Position numbers and translations under genes: made by a program | NCBI RefSeq assembly: GCF_004346185.1 | Contig: NZ_SMAI01000009.1 | Span: 124,001 to 188,000 of the forward strand | Length of the DNA: 64,000 nt | Reading direction: 5' to 3' | Source of the DNA: Aquabacter spiritensis | GTDB taxonomy: Bacteria > Pseudomonadota > Alphaproteobacteria > Rhizobiales > Xanthobacteraceae | The notes under the pieces: generated by a model | What the model was told of the DNA's origin: nothing | Database searches by the model: none | Seen by the model: the letters and a program-made list of their open reading frames with translations, nothing else | Part shown: positions 1 to 10,093 of the stretch, piece by piece | How the letters are laid out: every line of letters begins with the position of its first letter | How positions within the stretch are numbered: position 1 is the first letter of the stretch

Positions 1-1022
1 GCGTCGTCGGCGATGCGGCGGCGCGGTAGCCCGGTCGTCTGCGAGATCAAGTCGATGAAGAAGTCGACGAGTTCGGGAATGTCCTCGCGCCGGTCGGCCA
101 GAGGCGGTACGCGGATCGGCACCACCGAGAGGCGGTGATAGAGGTCTTCGCGGAACCGGCCCTTGGCGATCTCCTCCTCCATATGGCGCCCTGTGGACGA
201 GATGATGCGCACGTCGACGCTCACCTTCTCGGTCCCGCCTATCCGGGTGAAGGTCTGTTCCACCAGCACACGCAGCACCCGGTTCTGGGTCTCGCGCGGC
301 ATGTCGGCGATTTCGTCGAGGAACAGGGTCCCGCCATGGGCCTCTTCGAGGGCGCCGCGCCGCGGCTCGCGCCCCTCGCCCGGCTCCACGCCGAACAGCT
401 CGAATTCCAAGCGTTCGGGCGTGATCGCCGCAGCATTGATGACGATGAAAGGTCCGGGGGCGCGAACCGAAGCGGCATGGATCATGCGCGCCGCCAGTTC
501 CTTGCCTGAGCCCGATGGACCGACGATCAGGATGCGCGAATTCGTGGGGCCGACGCGCTCGATGGTCGCGCGCAATTGCTGGATTGCGCTGGAGCGCCCG
601 ACAAGCTTGTGCGGGGTGAGTTGTTTCAACTCGCGCACCTCGCGCCGCAGGCGCAGGGTCTCCAGGGCGCGTTGGGTAATCAGGATCAGCCGGTCGGCAT
701 TGAACGGCTTTTCGACGAAGTCGTAGGCGCCGCGCTTGATCGCCGCGACAGCGGTCTCGATATTTCCGTGGCCGGAAATCATCACCACCGGCACGTCGGG
801 ATGCTCGGCCTTGATCACATCGAGCAGTTCCAGCCCGTCCATGCGGCTGCCTTGCAACCAGATGTCGAGGAAGATCAAGTTTGGACGGCGCGTAGCGATC
901 GCGGCGAGCGCGGTGTCGGCATCGCGTGCGGTCCGGGCCGAAAAGCCCTCGTCCTCCAGGATGCCCGCGACCAGATCGCGGATGTCGGCCTCGTCGTCGA
1001 CGATCAGAATGTCATAGGCCAT
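1..1022 (-). CDS. ntrX: NtrX, sigma-54-type response regulator of the NtrY/NtrX system (C-terminus outside window)
   Basis: About 340 residues are visible from the ATG at 1022; the gene runs off the left edge, so the HTH is not seen. Residues 1-120 form a receiver domain with the acidic pair near the start (IVDDE) and phospho-acceptor Asp53 (LIFLDIW). A AAA+ domain follows with Walker A GPSGSGKE and Walker B LFLDEIADM. Where NtrC in this window has GSFTGA, this protein has VEPGEGREPRR, so the sigma-54 contact loop is missing, as is known for alphaproteobacterial NtrX. It is partner of the NtrY kinase, whose stop lies only 3 bases upstream of this start, so the two are co-transcribed. Role by family: nitrogen, redox and envelope regulation. 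The missing loop suggests it does not act as a sigma-54 activator. Confidence 0.93.
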   Translation of the reverse strand, partial: MAYDILIVDDEADIRDLVAGILEDEGFSARTARDADTALAAIATRRPNLIFLDIWLQGSRMDGLELLDVIKAEHPDVPVVMISGHGNIETAVAAIKRGAYDFVEKPFNADRLILITQRALETLRLRREVRELKQLTPHKLVGRSSAIQQLRATIERVGPTNSRILIVGPSGSGKELAARMIHAASVRAPGPFIVINAAAITPERLEFELFGVEPGEGREPRRGALEEAHGGTLFLDEIADMPRETQNRVLRVLVEQTFTRIGGTEKVSVDVRIISSTGRHMEEEIAKGRFREDLYHRLSVVPIRVPPLADRREDIPELVDFFIDLISQTTGLPRRRIADD

Positions 1023-1025
1023 GCA

Positions 1026-3263
1026 TCAGGCTCCCTGGGCCTGGGTGGCGGGGGCCGGCGCGGACGCCGGGCCGTCGGCGCGGAGCCGCAGCCGGATCCA
1101 GGCGCCGCGCCCGTTCGGCGAATCATAAAGCTCGATGCCCCCGCCGTGCTCTTCCATGATCTTTCCGACGATCGCGAGCCCCAGGCCCGTCCCCTTTTCA
1201 CGGGTCGTCACATAAGGCTCCAGCAGCCGGTTGCGGTTCTCCTGGGGCAGACCAGGTCCATTGTCGATCACGTCCACCACCAAGTCGTCTTTGGAGCGAT
1301 CCGCACGGATGCGGATCAGCCCCTGGCCGCGCTGCTCCGCCGGAACGGCCTCGATGGCCTCGGCGGCATTCTTAAGGATGTTGGTCAAGGCCTGGGAAAT
1401 CAGCCGGCGGTCGAACCGCGCCGGGAGGGAGGACGGCATTTCCACCTCGAACGTGACCTCAGGATGGCCGACGCGCATCAGGAAGACGCTTTGCCGCAGC
1501 GTTTCGGCGAGATCCTGGCTGTCCACGACCGGCTTGGGCATCCGCGCGAAGGATGAGAACTCGTCGACCATGCGGCCGATATCGCCGACCTGGCGGATGA
1601 TCGTGTCGGTACACTGGTCGAACACGTCGCGGTCCTGGGTAATGTGCTTGCCGTATTTGCGCTTCAGGCGCTCGGCCGAGAGCTGGATCGGGGTCAGCGG
1701 GTTCTTGATTTCATGGGCGATGCGGCGGGCCACGTCGGCCCAGGCGGAGGTGCGTTGGGCGGCAATCAGGGCGGTGATGTCGTCGAGCGTCACCACCCAC
1801 CCATGGTCGGCATCTCCCGCCTGTTCGGTCGTCACCCGCACCGCGAAGACGCGCTCACGCCCTTCGCGTACCAGCGTGACGTTGGATTGAACCGAGCGTT
1901 GGCGAGACCCCTCCGCTTCGGTCAGGAGATCCGCCAGTTCGGGCACCACAGCCTGGAGCGAGTGCCCCAGGGAATCGCTCTCTTTCAGTCCCAGCAGGCG
2001 CTCCGCGGATCGGTTCACGATCGTCACGCGTGCCTCGGGATCCAAGCCGATGACCCCTGCGCCGACCCCCGACAGCACCGCTTCGGTGAAGCGGCGGCGG
2101 GCATCGATCTGGTCGTTCGCCCGCACCAGATCGTCATGCTGCGCGCGCAACTCTGCGGTCATCTTGTTGAAGGTCTCGCCGAGGGCGGCGAGGTCGCCCT
2201 CGGACCGGTAGATCGGCACTTGGACGTCGAGATTGCCGGCGGCCACATGGTTGGCCGCCGAAATCAGGCGGCGGATGGGCGCGACCAGCCATTTCGAGAA
2301 ATTGATGCCGAGCCACACAGCAGACAGCAGGACGATGAGCGAGATCACCATATACATCAGGGCGAACGCCACCTGGACGCCGAACCGGCGCTCCTCCAGG
2401 CTCTGATAGTCGGCAAGCGTCTCTCGCGTGGTCTTGAGATAGCCGATGACGCGCGGATCTATGGCCCGCGCCACATAGAGATAATAATCGTCGAAATCCT
2501 TCAGCTTCACGAGCGCACCGACGAAGTCGGCATCGTTCGGAAGATAGATGATCGGCTGGGTCGGCGTGGCGTCGTCGATCGCGATGTTTGCCGGAACCAG
2601 GAATTCCCGGCCGACATTCACTTGGGCCCGCTCCACCACCGACAGATCATGGCGGATGATGGCCGAACCGGGCAGGTTGCGCAGCGCGGCCTGCGCCGTG
2701 AGGACCTGCTGGAATCGGGCGCGGTCGCCGTCGTACATCGGCTTCAGGCGCGTAAGGTCGCTGCTCATGGCCAGCACGTCGCCGCGGATGTTCAGGGCAT
2801 GCTCGCGCACATAGGTCTGCGCCACCTGAACCGCGCTCGCGACGATCTCGCGGGTGCGCAGCGAGAACCAACGGTCCAAGCCGCGATCGAGCGTCAAGCT
2901 GGCCACCACCGCGACCAAGATCGCAGGGACCACCGCAACTACCGCGAACAGGCCGACGATACGGACGTGGAGCCGGGCCGCTGCCCGGCCACGCGCCCGC
3001 GCCCGGGCGATACGCCAGATCTCCCGCCCCACCATGGCCGAGAGCACGATGACGGCGAAGGCATTGCCGGCCAGGAGCCCGATCACCACCTCGTGGGTCG
3101 GAACGACCGGCGTCAGACCCATCAGGATGAGGAAGGTCGTCAGGGCGGAAACCAGCGCCAGGACCACCATCGCCGGCGCGAACCATCCAAGGCGGAAGCG
3201 GCTCAGCCGTCCTCCCCCCTCGGCGGTGCCGCCTTCGGTACGCTCGACACTCGTCACGTTCAT
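1026..3263 (-). CDS. ntrY: NtrY, membrane sensor histidine kinase
   Basis: 745 residues from ATG 3263. The N-terminal 120 residues hold three hydrophobic segments (about 28-50, 60-82, 98-120). A periplasmic sensor region follows to about 320, then a further membrane segment, a HAMP linker, a PAS domain and the kinase core. Kinase motifs are clear: H-box ([13 protein letters not shown]), N-box (NILKNAAEAI), G1 (DNGPGLP) and G2 (GTGLGLAIV). It phosphorylates NtrX, encoded directly downstream. The frame stays open for 107 codons upstream of 3263, but that extension is Arg-rich and has no family features, so the Met before NVTSVERTEGG is chosen. About 360 bases separate it from ntrC, room for its own promoter. 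Confidence 0.93.
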   Translation of the reverse strand: MNVTSVERTEGGTAEGGGRLSRFRLGWFAPAMVVLALVSALTTFLILMGLTPVVPTHEVVIGLLAGNAFAVIVLSAMVGREIWRIARARARGRAAARLHVRIVGLFAVVAVVPAILVAVVASLTLDRGLDRWFSLRTREIVASAVQVAQTYVREHALNIRGDVLAMSSDLTRLKPMYDGDRARFQQVLTAQAALRNLPGSAIIRHDLSVVERAQVNVGREFLVPANIAIDDATPTQPIIYLPNDADFVGALVKLKDFDDYYLYVARAIDPRVIGYLKTTRETLADYQSLEERRFGVQVAFALMYMVISLIVLLSAVWLGINFSKWLVAPIRRLISAANHVAAGNLDVQVPIYRSEGDLAALGETFNKMTAELRAQHDDLVRANDQIDARRRFTEAVLSGVGAGVIGLDPEARVTIVNRSAERLLGLKESDSLGHSLQAVVPELADLLTEAEGSRQRSVQSNVTLVREGRERVFAVRVTTEQAGDADHGWVVTLDDITALIAAQRTSAWADVARRIAHEIKNPLTPIQLSAERLKRKYGKHITQDRDVFDQCTDTIIRQVGDIGRMVDEFSSFARMPKPVVDSQDLAETLRQSVFLMRVGHPEVTFEVEMPSSLPARFDRRLISQALTNILKNAAEAIEAVPAEQRGQGLIRIRADRSKDDLVVDVIDNGPGLPQENRNRLLEPYVTTREKGTGLGLAIVGKIMEEHGGGIELYDSPNGRGAWIRLRLRADGPASAPAPATQAQGA

Positions 3264-3626
3264 TCTCGCGCACCTGGACCCGCGGCGACTCGCGCCGTCA
3301 TATGATGCAGTGGAACGACACTGGTGCAAAAATGTGACACGCGCACCCACCTCCCTGCGCGGACACTGGAAATTGACGGTGAGAAAGACCCTGGGAAGCG
3401 GCTCAAACTGGGTCCGCATGTCCGGACACCTCGGCGCGATCAGGATTCTGAGCGGTTTTGCGGCCAGATCGCGCGTGTCCTCCCGAGATCGCACGACCTT
3501 TGCGACGTGTCGTAAAATTTTTGGCCGTGTCGCGCGACAGGGCTTTGGGGCGCGCATACGCGCCCGCGGCGTCGACCACGGCATGTGAGCGCCGCAGGCG
3601 GAACTGATCCCCTCAGGCGCTGCCGG
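3264..3626. other. Intergenic region between ntrC and ntrY
   Basis: 363 bases without a credible gene. Open frames on both strands through it have no family features. It should carry the ntrYX promoter on the minus strand. A perfect 12-base palindrome (TGTCGCGCGACA) lies at 3528-3539. Half-sites loosely like an NtrC site (TGCA at 3306-3309 and GGTGCA at 3323-3328) are present, but the match is weak. No clear rho-independent terminator after ntrC was seen. Confidence 0.5.
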
Positions 3627-5069
3627 TCAACGGCTTGTGCGGATGACCTGGATGTCGAGGTCGCGAATTTTCTTGCGCAGCGTGTTCCGGTTGAGGCCGA
3701 GCAGTTCGGCCGCCTTGATCTGGTTGCCGCGCGTCGCCGCGAGAGCAGCCGACAACAGCGGATATTCCACGTCACGCAGGATGCGGTGATAGAGGCCGGG
3801 AGGAGGCAGATCCTCGCCGAACCCGCCGAAATAGATATTCAGGTGCCGCTCGACCGAGGCTCCGAGCGTGGCGTCGGCAGGTCCCTCTTCCGAGAGCGCG
3901 TTGGGCAGCGGCTCCGACAGTTCGGCCTCGATGATGCCGGGCGTGATGATTTCCTGCGGGTAGAGCGCGGCGAGGCGGCGGACCAGATTCTCCAGCTCGC
4001 GCACGTTTCCCGGCCAGCGATAGCGCTTCAGCCGGTCGAGCGCAGCGACGTCGATCTGCTTGGCCGGCAACCCCTCGCGTTCGGCCTGGAGGAAGAAATG
4101 CCGCACGAGGTCCGGCACATCCTCGGCGCGCTCCCGCAGCGGCGGCAGTCGCAGGGGAACGACATTGAGGCGGAAAAACAGATCCTCGCGGAACAGGCCC
4201 TGCTGGATCAGTGTACGCAGATCCTTGTTGGTGGCGGCGATGATCCGCACGTCGGTCTTGATCGGCGTGCGCCCGCCGACAGTGGTGTATTCGCCCTGCT
4301 GGAGCACCCGCAAAAGACGCGTCTGCGCCTCCATCGGCATATCGCCGATTTCGTCGAGGAACAGGGTTCCCCCCTCGGCCTGCTCGAAGCGGCCGGCATT
4401 GCGGGTCGTCGCGCCCGTGAACGACCCCTTTTCGTGCCCGAACAGCTCGCTTTCGATCAGATCGCGGGGGATCGCCGCCATGTTGATGGCGACGAACGGC
4501 CCGTTGCGCCGCTTGCCATAATCGTGGAGCGCGCGGGCCACGAGTTCCTTGCCGGTGCCGCTCTCACCCGCAATCATGACGGTCAGATCGGTCTGCATCA
4601 GCCGGGCGAGCAGGCGATAGATTTCCTGCATGGCCGGCGAACGACCGATCAGGGGGATATTATCCTGCTCGTCGCCTCCGATCACCCGGAGGTCGGATTT
4701 CTTCGGCTCGGCCAGCGCGCGGCCGACGATCGAGATCAGCTCCTTCAAGTCGAACGGCTTCGGCAGATATTCGTAGGCGCCGCGTTCGGATGCGCGGATC
4801 GCGGTCATGAAGGTGTTCTGCGCGCTCATGACGATGACCGGCAGGTCCGGCCGCGCCTTCTTGATGCGCGGCAGGAGGTCGAAGGCGTTCTCGTCGGGCA
4901 TCACCACGTCGGTGATGACGAGATCGCCATCGCCCTGGCTCACCCAGCGCCAAAGGGTCGCCGCATTGCCGCACGAGCGCACCTCGTATCCGGCCCTCGA
5001 AAGGGCCTGGTTGAGCACCGTACGGATCGCGGCATCGTCGTCGGCGACCAGGATACTTCCGCTGGGCAT
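3627..5069 (-). CDS. ntrC: NtrC (NR-I), sigma-54-dependent nitrogen response regulator
   Basis: 480 residues from ATG 5069. Receiver domain at 1-120 with phospho-acceptor Asp54 (LVITDVVMP). The AAA+ domain has Walker A GESGTGKE, the sigma-54 contact motif GSFTGA and Walker [13 protein letters not shown]-terminal Fis-type HTH follows ([18 protein letters not shown]). It activates sigma-54 promoters under nitrogen limitation after phosphorylation by NtrB, encoded 7 bases upstream. Length and domain order are normal for the family. An in-frame extension upstream to 5219 overlaps ntrB and has no counterpart in NtrC proteins, so it is left out. Confidence 0.96.
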   Translation of the reverse strand: MPSGSILVADDDAAIRTVLNQALSRAGYEVRSCGNAATLWRWVSQGDGDLVITDVVMPDENAFDLLPRIKKARPDLPVIVMSAQNTFMTAIRASERGAYEYLPKPFDLKELISIVGRALAEPKKSDLRVIGGDEQDNIPLIGRSPAMQEIYRLLARLMQTDLTVMIAGESGTGKELVARALHDYGKRRNGPFVAINMAAIPRDLIESELFGHEKGSFTGATTRNAGRFEQAEGGTLFLDEIGDMPMEAQTRLLRVLQQGEYTTVGGRTPIKTDVRIIAATNKDLRTLIQQGLFREDLFFRLNVVPLRLPPLRERAEDVPDLVRHFFLQAEREGLPAKQIDVAALDRLKRYRWPGNVRELENLVRRLAALYPQEIITPGIIEAELSEPLPNALSEEGPADATLGASVERHLNIYFGGFGEDLPPPGLYHRILRDVEYPLLSAALAATRGNQIKAAELLGLNRNTLRKKIRDLDIQVIRTSR

Positions 5070-5076
5070 AATGACC

Positions 5077-6204
5077 TCAGTTGTCCTCGGGAGCGGCACG
5101 CTTGCCGCGATACATGGGCAGAAGCACCCGGAAGGTGGTCCGTCGGGGTTGGCTGTCACATTCCACGATGCCGCCATGGTCCCCGATGATCTTCGCGACC
5201 AATGCAAGCCCGAGGCCACTGCCGGTTGGCTTGGTGGTGACGAATGGGTCGAACAGGTGCGGCAAGAGATCGTCCGGCACCCCTTTGCCGTTGTCTTTGA
5301 CGCAAAATTCGAGCGGCAGGCTGACGCGGGACGTCGTGCCGGGCACGGTCAGCCGCACCCCGGGGCGAAACGCGGTGGTCAGTTGGATCTCGCCGTCGCC
5401 GTCGCCGTCGATCGCCTCGGCGGCGTTCTTCACCAGATTGAGAAACACCTGGATCAGCTGATCGCGATTGGCCAGCACTGGCGGCAAAGAGGGGTCATAG
5501 TCCTCGACGAAGCGAACGTGGCGGGCAAAGCCCGAGCTCGCCAGGGTCCGGACATGCTCCAGAACGGCATGGATATTGACCGGCGCGCGTTCGACGGGGC
5601 GCTCGTCGGAGAACACTTCCATCCGGTCGACCAGCTTCACGATCCGGTCGGCTTCGTCGCAGATCAGCCGGGTGAGCGCGCGATCCTCGTCCCCGGCGGA
5701 TTGTTCCAGCAGTTGGGCCGCGCCGCGAATCCCAGACAGCGGGTTCTTGATCTCGTGCGCCAGCATGGAGGCGAGCGCGCTAACCGAACGCGCGGCGCCA
5801 CGATGGGTAAGCTGGCGGTCCATCTTGTCCGCGATGGTGCGCTCCTGGAGCATCACCACAACATGCCCCGCCCGCTCCGCCACCGGCGCGACATGGATGT
5901 CGACCACCCGCTCGCCGCCATTGCGCGGCGTGCCGATGTCCACACGATATTCGTTTACAGGCGCGCCGCGCGCCCGCACCTGATCGATCAGGCCGAGAAG
6001 CGGGGTTCCGAACGGCACGAATTCAGCGAACGGCCGGCGTTGCAGAACCGGGAGGCTGACCTCGAAAAAGGCCTCGGCCGCGACATTGGCGTCGACGATC
6101 TCGCCTTTGCCCGAAAGCGTGAGAACCGGATGCGGCACGGCGTCGAGGATCGCCCGCGTGAAGTTCGCCTCCGGCTCGGGTCGGCGCTTGGTGTCGACCT
6201 TCAT
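5077..6204 (-). CDS. ntrB: NtrB (NR-II), cytoplasmic nitrogen sensor kinase
   Basis: 375 residues, no membrane segment. A PAS domain (about 15-120) precedes the dimerisation domain with the H-box [12 protein letters not shown]. The ATPase domain has N-box [11 protein letters not shown]1 DNGKGVPDD and G2 GSGLGLALV. By family it phosphorylates or dephosphorylates NtrC under control of PII proteins. Its start codon overlaps the stop of dusB by 4 bases (6201-6204), so translation is probably coupled, and ntrC follows after 7 bases. The dusB-ntrBC operon (older name nifR3-ntrBC) is a standard alphaproteobacterial arrangement. Confidence 0.96.
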   Translation of the reverse strand: MKVDTKRRPEPEANFTRAILDAVPHPVLTLSGKGEIVDANVAAEAFFEVSLPVLQRRPFAEFVPFGTPLLGLIDQVRARGAPVNEYRVDIGTPRNGGERVVDIHVAPVAERAGHVVVMLQERTIADKMDRQLTHRGAARSVSALASMLAHEIKNPLSGIRGAAQLLEQSAGDEDRALTRLICDEADRIVKLVDRMEVFSDERPVERAPVNIHAVLEHVRTLASSGFARHVRFVEDYDPSLPPVLANRDQLIQVFLNLVKNAAEAIDGDGDGEIQLTTAFRPGVRLTVPGTTSRVSLPLEFCVKDNGKGVPDDLLPHLFDPFVTTKPTGSGLGLALVAKIIGDHGGIVECDSQPRRTTFRVLLPMYRGKRAAPEDN

Positions 6205-7229
6205 GCCGCGGCCCTCCAGCCGAGTTCGTCATATGCATCGCGGATGCCCATCGCCACCTGGCGCGGATCGTCCAGGGTGAGGAGGCGGGTCCGCCATGCC
6301 TTCGCCCACGCCGCCCGGGTGGATCCGGCAGCCGCTTCGAGAGCCCAGCCGATATGTTTGCGCGCTTGACGCAGGCCGAGCGGAATGCCGTAGAGGGCGA
6401 GCCAGCCCTCGTACATCTCCAGAAGAATGTCCCGCTGAACCGCCAGTTCGGGATCGGCCGGCATCCGCCCCGTCTCGATGAAACGGGCGATCTGACCGGG
6501 GAACCAGGGCCGCCCCTGAGCACCCCGACCGATCATGACGCCGTCGGCACCGGACGCGGCCAGCATGGCGCGAGCATCCTCGGCCCGGTTCAGATCACCG
6601 TTGACGACGACCGGAATCCCGACCCGCTGCGTGACCGCACGCACCGCCGCCCAGTCCGCGGCCCCGGTATAGAATTGGCAGCGGGTGCGGCCGTGCACGG
6701 TGACGAGCGACACGCCCGCATCCTCCGCGATCGCCGCGAGATCGGGCGCGACGGGCGTCCCCGCCTCCCATCCCAGGCGGGTCTTCACCGTCACAGGTAC
6801 CGAAACCGCGCCCCGAACCGCAGCGATGATGCGGGCTGCGAGCGGCAAATCGCGCAACAGAGCGGCGCCCGCCGCCCCCGTCGTCACGCGCTTGGCCGGG
6901 CAGCCCATATTGATATCGACGATATCGGCACCCTCGGCCACGGCGAGGCGCGCTGCCTCCCCCATCCAATGCGGTTCGTTTCCGGCGAGCTGGACCGCAT
7001 GCAGCGCGCCCGCGACCCGACTTGCGCGCAATGCGGTCTCGGCATGACCGTCGAGCAATGCTTCGCTTGCCACCATTTCAGAAATGACCAATCCCGCGCC
7101 ATGGCGCAGCGCCATACGGCGCAAGGGGGTGTCCGTAATGCCTGCCATGGGGGCAAGCAGCACTGGATTGGGAAGCACATGGCTCCCGATGCGCAGCGCC
7201 GGGCGAAGAGGAAAGAAATGTTCTTGCAC
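6201..7229 (-). CDS. dusB: tRNA-dihydrouridine synthase DusB (NifR3 family)
   Basis: 342 residues from a GTG at 7229. The TIM-barrel flavoenzyme motifs are present: [13 protein letters not shown] at the start, MGCPAKRV with the catalytic Cys, [16 protein letters not shown] and [10 protein letters not shown]. It reduces uridines in tRNA using FMN and NADPH. An ATG at 7340 lies in frame 37 codons upstream. A promoter-like pair of hexamers sits between the two candidate starts, and the extra residues have no family features, so GTG is preferred; no strong ribosome site decides it. It is first gene of the dusB-ntrBC operon and divergent from ispDF. Confidence 0.9.
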   Translation of the reverse strand: MQEHFFPLRPALRIGSHVLPNPVLLAPMAGITDTPLRRMALRHGAGLVISEMVASEALLDGHAETALRASRVAGALHAVQLAGNEPHWMGEAARLAVAEGADIVDINMGCPAKRVTTGAAGAALLRDLPLAARIIAAVRGAVSVPVTVKTRLGWEAGTPVAPDLAAIAEDAGVSLVTVHGRTRCQFYTGAADWAAVRAVTQRVGIPVVVNGDLNRAEDARAMLAASGADGVMIGRGAQGRPWFPGQIARFIETGRMPADPELAVQRDILLEMYEGWLALYGIPLGLRQARKHIGWALEAAAGSTRAAWAKAWRTRLLTLDDPRQVAMGIRDAYDELGWRAAA

Positions 7230-7258
7230 AGAAATTAGGCCATCCACTGTCTGCCTAC

Positions 7259-7286
7259 ATTCTAGCCATTTGCGGTGCCCGCGCAA
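7259..7286 (-). promoter_or_regulatory. Possible sigma70-type promoter for dusB-ntrBC
   Basis: On the minus strand TTGCGC (7281-7286) and TAGAAT (7259-7264) are separated by 16 bases. The likely transcript start lies about 20 bases upstream of the GTG at 7229. The -35 box is imperfect. If right, it also excludes the upstream ATG of dusB. Confidence 0.35.
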
Positions 7287-7472
7287 GGGCACGTTGAACG
7301 ATTGGTGGCCGCGCTCCCGTCCCGGGAAATATTCGCTCATGCGGCCAATGCCTTATTGCCCAGCCTCAGATCGAATTCGCGACGTTTTCCACACCCATGC
7401 CCGGCTTTCGGTGCTTGCCCCCCACGCACGGCCGGGCTTCAAGAGGAGCGTCTCCTAAAGGTGGATGCAGCG

Positions 7473-8642
7473 ATGGAATGCGTGGCGATCGTGGTGGCAG
7501 CGGGGCGCGGCAGCCGGGTCGGCGGTCCGCTGCCCAAACAATATCGGCTTCTGGGCGACGAGAGCGCGCTGCGCCGATCGCTGCATCTGCTCGCCGCGCA
7601 TCCCGAAATCGCGTCGGTGCAAGCCGTCATCCATGAGGACGACCGCATCCTCTATGCGGCGCAGGCCGCCGGGCTTCCCAAATTGCGCCCCCCGGTCATC
7701 GGGGCCGCCGACCGGCAGGGTTCGGTCAAAGCCGGGCTCGATGCGTTCGCCGACGCGCCGCCACAGATCGTCCTGGTCCATGATGCCGCCCGGCCCTTCG
7801 CCTCCCCCGCGCTCGTTTCCCGCGTCATCGCGGCGGCGGCGCAGCATGGTGCGGCCATCCCGGCCCTGCCGGTGAGCGACACGATCAAGCTGGTGGATGC
7901 CGAAGGGCGCGTGGCGGCGACCCCGGATCGCAGCGCCCTCCGGGCGGTCCAGACGCCGCAGGGCTTCGGCTTCGCCGCATTGCGCGCGGCTCACGCGGAC
8001 GCCGCCGCAAGCGGCGCCGCGGGATTGACCGATGATGCCGCCGTGATGGAATGGGCCGGTCACGCGGTCGCGACAGTCGCTGGGGAGGTTGGAAACATGA
8101 AATTGACCTATCCCGAGGATTTCGCCCGGGCCGCGCGTGCCGGCGCGCGCGACGACGTGCGGACCGGATCGGGCTTCGACGTCCATGCCTTCGGTCCGGG
8201 AGACCATGTGATGTTGGGGGGTATCGCCATCCCCTTCGAGCGCGGTCTCGACGGCCATTCGGACGCCGATGTCGGATTACATGCGCTCACCGACGCCGTG
8301 CTCGGGGCTCTGTGCGACGGAGATATCGGAGCCCATTTCCCCCCCTCCGACCCGCAATGGAAAGGCGCGACCTCCGACCGGTTTCTCGCCTTCGCTGCGG
8401 CGCGTGTGGCGGCACGCGGCGGAAAAATCGCCCACCTCGACCTCACCTTGATCTGCGAGGCGCCGAAGATCGGCCCACACCGAGACGCGATTCGCGCCCG
8501 CATCGCCGCGATCGCGGGTGTTCCCGAGAGCCGCATCAGCGTGAAGGCCACGACCACAGAGAAGCTCGGCTTTACCGGCCGCAGGGAAGGCATCGCCGCC
8601 ATGGCCACCGCCACCATCCGCCTGCCGGAGGAGGCGGAATGA
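7473..8642 (+). CDS. ispDF: Bifunctional IspD/IspF of the MEP isoprenoid pathway
   Basis: 389 residues from ATG 7473, preceded by an AAAGGTGG ribosome site; a GTG 12 bases upstream (7461) is an alternative. Residues 1-220 are the IspD cytidylyltransferase (VAAGRGSR near the N-terminus, then KQY). Residues from about 230 are IspF, MECDP synthase, with the metal ligands in GFDVHAF and DGHSDADV. The two enzymes catalyse the third and fifth steps of isopentenyl diphosphate synthesis. The IspDF fusion is common in Alphaproteobacteria. The stop overlaps the next gene by 4 bases. Confidence 0.95.
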   Translation: MECVAIVVAAGRGSRVGGPLPKQYRLLGDESALRRSLHLLAAHPEIASVQAVIHEDDRILYAAQAAGLPKLRPPVIGAADRQGSVKAGLDAFADAPPQIVLVHDAARPFASPALVSRVIAAAAQHGAAIPALPVSDTIKLVDAEGRVAATPDRSALRAVQTPQGFGFAALRAAHADAAASGAAGLTDDAAVMEWAGHAVATVAGEVGNMKLTYPEDFARAARAGARDDVRTGSGFDVHAFGPGDHVMLGGIAIPFERGLDGHSDADVGLHALTDAVLGALCDGDIGAHFPPSDPQWKGATSDRFLAFAAARVAARGGKIAHLDLTLICEAPKIGPHRDAIRARIAAIAGVPESRISVKATTTEKLGFTGRREGIAAMATATIRLPEEAE

Positions 8643-9130
8643 TCGACCCGGACATCACAAAGCGGGCCACGCAGGTTCTCGCCGCCTGCCGCGCCGCAAA
8701 GCTCACCGTCGCGACGGCCGAATCCTGCACAGGCGGCCTCGTTGCCGGCGCCCTCACCGCGGTCGGCGGGTCGTCCGATGTCGTCGATCGCGGCTTCGTC
8801 ACCTATTCCAACGCCGCCAAGACGGCGATGCTCGGAGTCCCGGAAGCGATGCTCGCAACATTCGGCGCGGTGAGCGAGCCGACGGCGCGCGCGATGGCCG
8901 AAGGCGCCTTGCGCGCCGCGGGCACGGGGCTCGCGGTGGCGGTAACGGGGATTGCGGGGCCCGGCGGCGGCTCGCCGGAAAAGCCGGTCGGCCTCGTGCA
9001 TTTCGCCGCGGCGCGGCGCGGCGGGGCGGTCACGCACCGGGAGATGCGCTTCGGCCCGCTCTCGCGCGACGAGATCCGCCGCCGCTCCGTGCTGGTCGCC
9101 CTCGACATGCTCGCGGAATTGGCGGGGTAA
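8639..9130 (+). CDS. cinA: Nicotinamide-nucleotide amidase, CinA C-terminal (PncC) family
   Basis: 163 residues, the length of a stand-alone PncC domain without the N-terminal CinA part. The family signature AESCTGG lies near residue 30, followed by VTYSNAAK and GIAGPGGG. The enzyme deamidates nicotinamide mononucleotide in NAD recycling. The ATG overlaps the ispDF stop (ATGA, 8639-8642), which implies translational coupling. The same neighbour pair occurs in many Alphaproteobacteria, so this is the last core-genome gene before the accessory region. Confidence 0.92.
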   Translation: MIDPDITKRATQVLAACRAAKLTVATAESCTGGLVAGALTAVGGSSDVVDRGFVTYSNAAKTAMLGVPEAMLATFGAVSEPTARAMAEGALRAAGTGLAVAVTGIAGPGGGSPEKPVGLVHFAAARRGGAVTHREMRFGPLSRDEIRRRSVLVALDMLAELAG

Positions 9131-9154
9131 CGAGCACCCCGCCGGGCGCGCCGG

Positions 9155-10084
9155 TCAGACTCTGGCGCGCGGATCGTGCTTCGCAAGGCGCGCAAGGAGA
9201 TAATCGACCTCGGCGCGGGCGGGAGCATTGAGCGCGCCGCCCGGTTTGCGCTGGGCGTCGGAGGCGATGAAGCCCCGCCGCATCAGCACATATTTGCGGG
9301 TCGAGAGGCCGACGCCCTGCTGCTGCTCATAGCGCAGCAGCGGCAGATGGGCATCGAACAGATCGTGCGCGGCATCGCGGTCGCCCGCCTTCTGAAGGCG
9401 CACGACGTCCGCCAGCATTTCCGGGAAGGCGTAGCCCGTCATCGCCCCGTCCGCGCCGCGCTCCATCTCGAAATCGAGGAACAGGCCGCCATTGCCCGTG
9501 AGGATCGAGATCGGCCGCATCGAGCCGTCGGCCTGGAAGCCGCGGAGCGCGGTGATCTTGTCGAGGCCGGGCCAGTCTTCGTGCTTCAGCATCATGCAGG
9601 AGGCATGGTCCTGAACGATCTGGCGGATGACCTTCGGCGTCATCTGCACCGAGAGGGTGAGCGGATAGTCCTGGATGACGAAGGGAATGTCGCCGCCGAT
9701 CGCCTCGATGGCCTGACGGTAATAGCCGACAATCTGGTCATCGGTGCGCAGGCTCGGCACGGGCGCGATCATCACCCCCGCCGCACCCTTGTCCATCACC
9801 GCCCGCGCCAGTGCACGCATGGCGGCGAAGCCCGGCGCCGAGACCCCGACGATCACCGGCAACCCGGCCATGCCGGCGATGAAGCGCGCGGCGATGTCGA
9901 GGGATTCCTCCGGCTCCAGCTTCGGCGCCTCCCCCATGATCCCGAGCACGGTCACGCCGGTCGCACCGGCGGCGAGATAGCGGTCGATCAGGGTGCCGAC
10001 CGAAGCCGTGTCGATCCGCCCATCCGCGAGGAACGGCGTCGGTGCGATCGGGAAAAGCCCGCTGGCGGTGATGTCGAGAGCCAT
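9155..10084 (-). CDS. DapA/NanA-family (dihydrodipicolinate synthase-like) aldolase or dehydratase
   Basis: 309 residues forming a class I aldolase barrel. The Schiff-base Lys is Lys167 (MMLKHEDWPG) and the general-base Tyr is Tyr140 (IQDYP). The early loop reads GIMGEAP where DapA has GTTGE, so the substrate is probably not the DapA pair; the family also includes hydratase-aldolases of aromatic side chains and keto-sugar acid dehydratases. It is not housekeeping dapA by context: it follows an SDR after 9 bases and sits beside a LysR-controlled catabolic cluster. Carbon-carbon cleavage or dehydration of a 2-oxo acid is the likely role. Confidence 0.85.
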   Translation of the reverse strand: MALDITASGLFPIAPTPFLADGRIDTASVGTLIDRYLAAGATGVTVLGIMGEAPKLEPEESLDIAARFIAGMAGLPVIVGVSAPGFAAMRALARAVMDKGAAGVMIAPVPSLRTDDQIVGYYRQAIEAIGGDIPFVIQDYPLTLSVQMTPKVIRQIVQDHASCMMLKHEDWPGLDKITALRGFQADGSMRPISILTGNGGLFLDFEMERGADGAMTGYAFPEMLADVVRLQKAGDRDAAHDLFDAHLPLLRYEQQQGVGLSTRKYVLMRRGFIASDAQRKPGGALNAPARAEVDYLLARLAKHDPRARV

Positions 10085-10093
10085 TCTTGCACC

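Noticed and set aside
3306-3328. NtrC binding site upstream of ntrY.
   Set aside because: Only the half-sites resemble the consensus and the spacing is wrong; kept as a remark in the intergenic entry.
3264-3584. N-terminal extension of NtrY by 107 residues.
   Set aside because: Arg-rich, no similarity to NtrY N-termini; a Met at 3263 starts the normal protein.
9155-10084. Housekeeping dapA.
   Set aside because: The substrate loop GIMGE differs from the DapA GTTGE and the context is catabolic.
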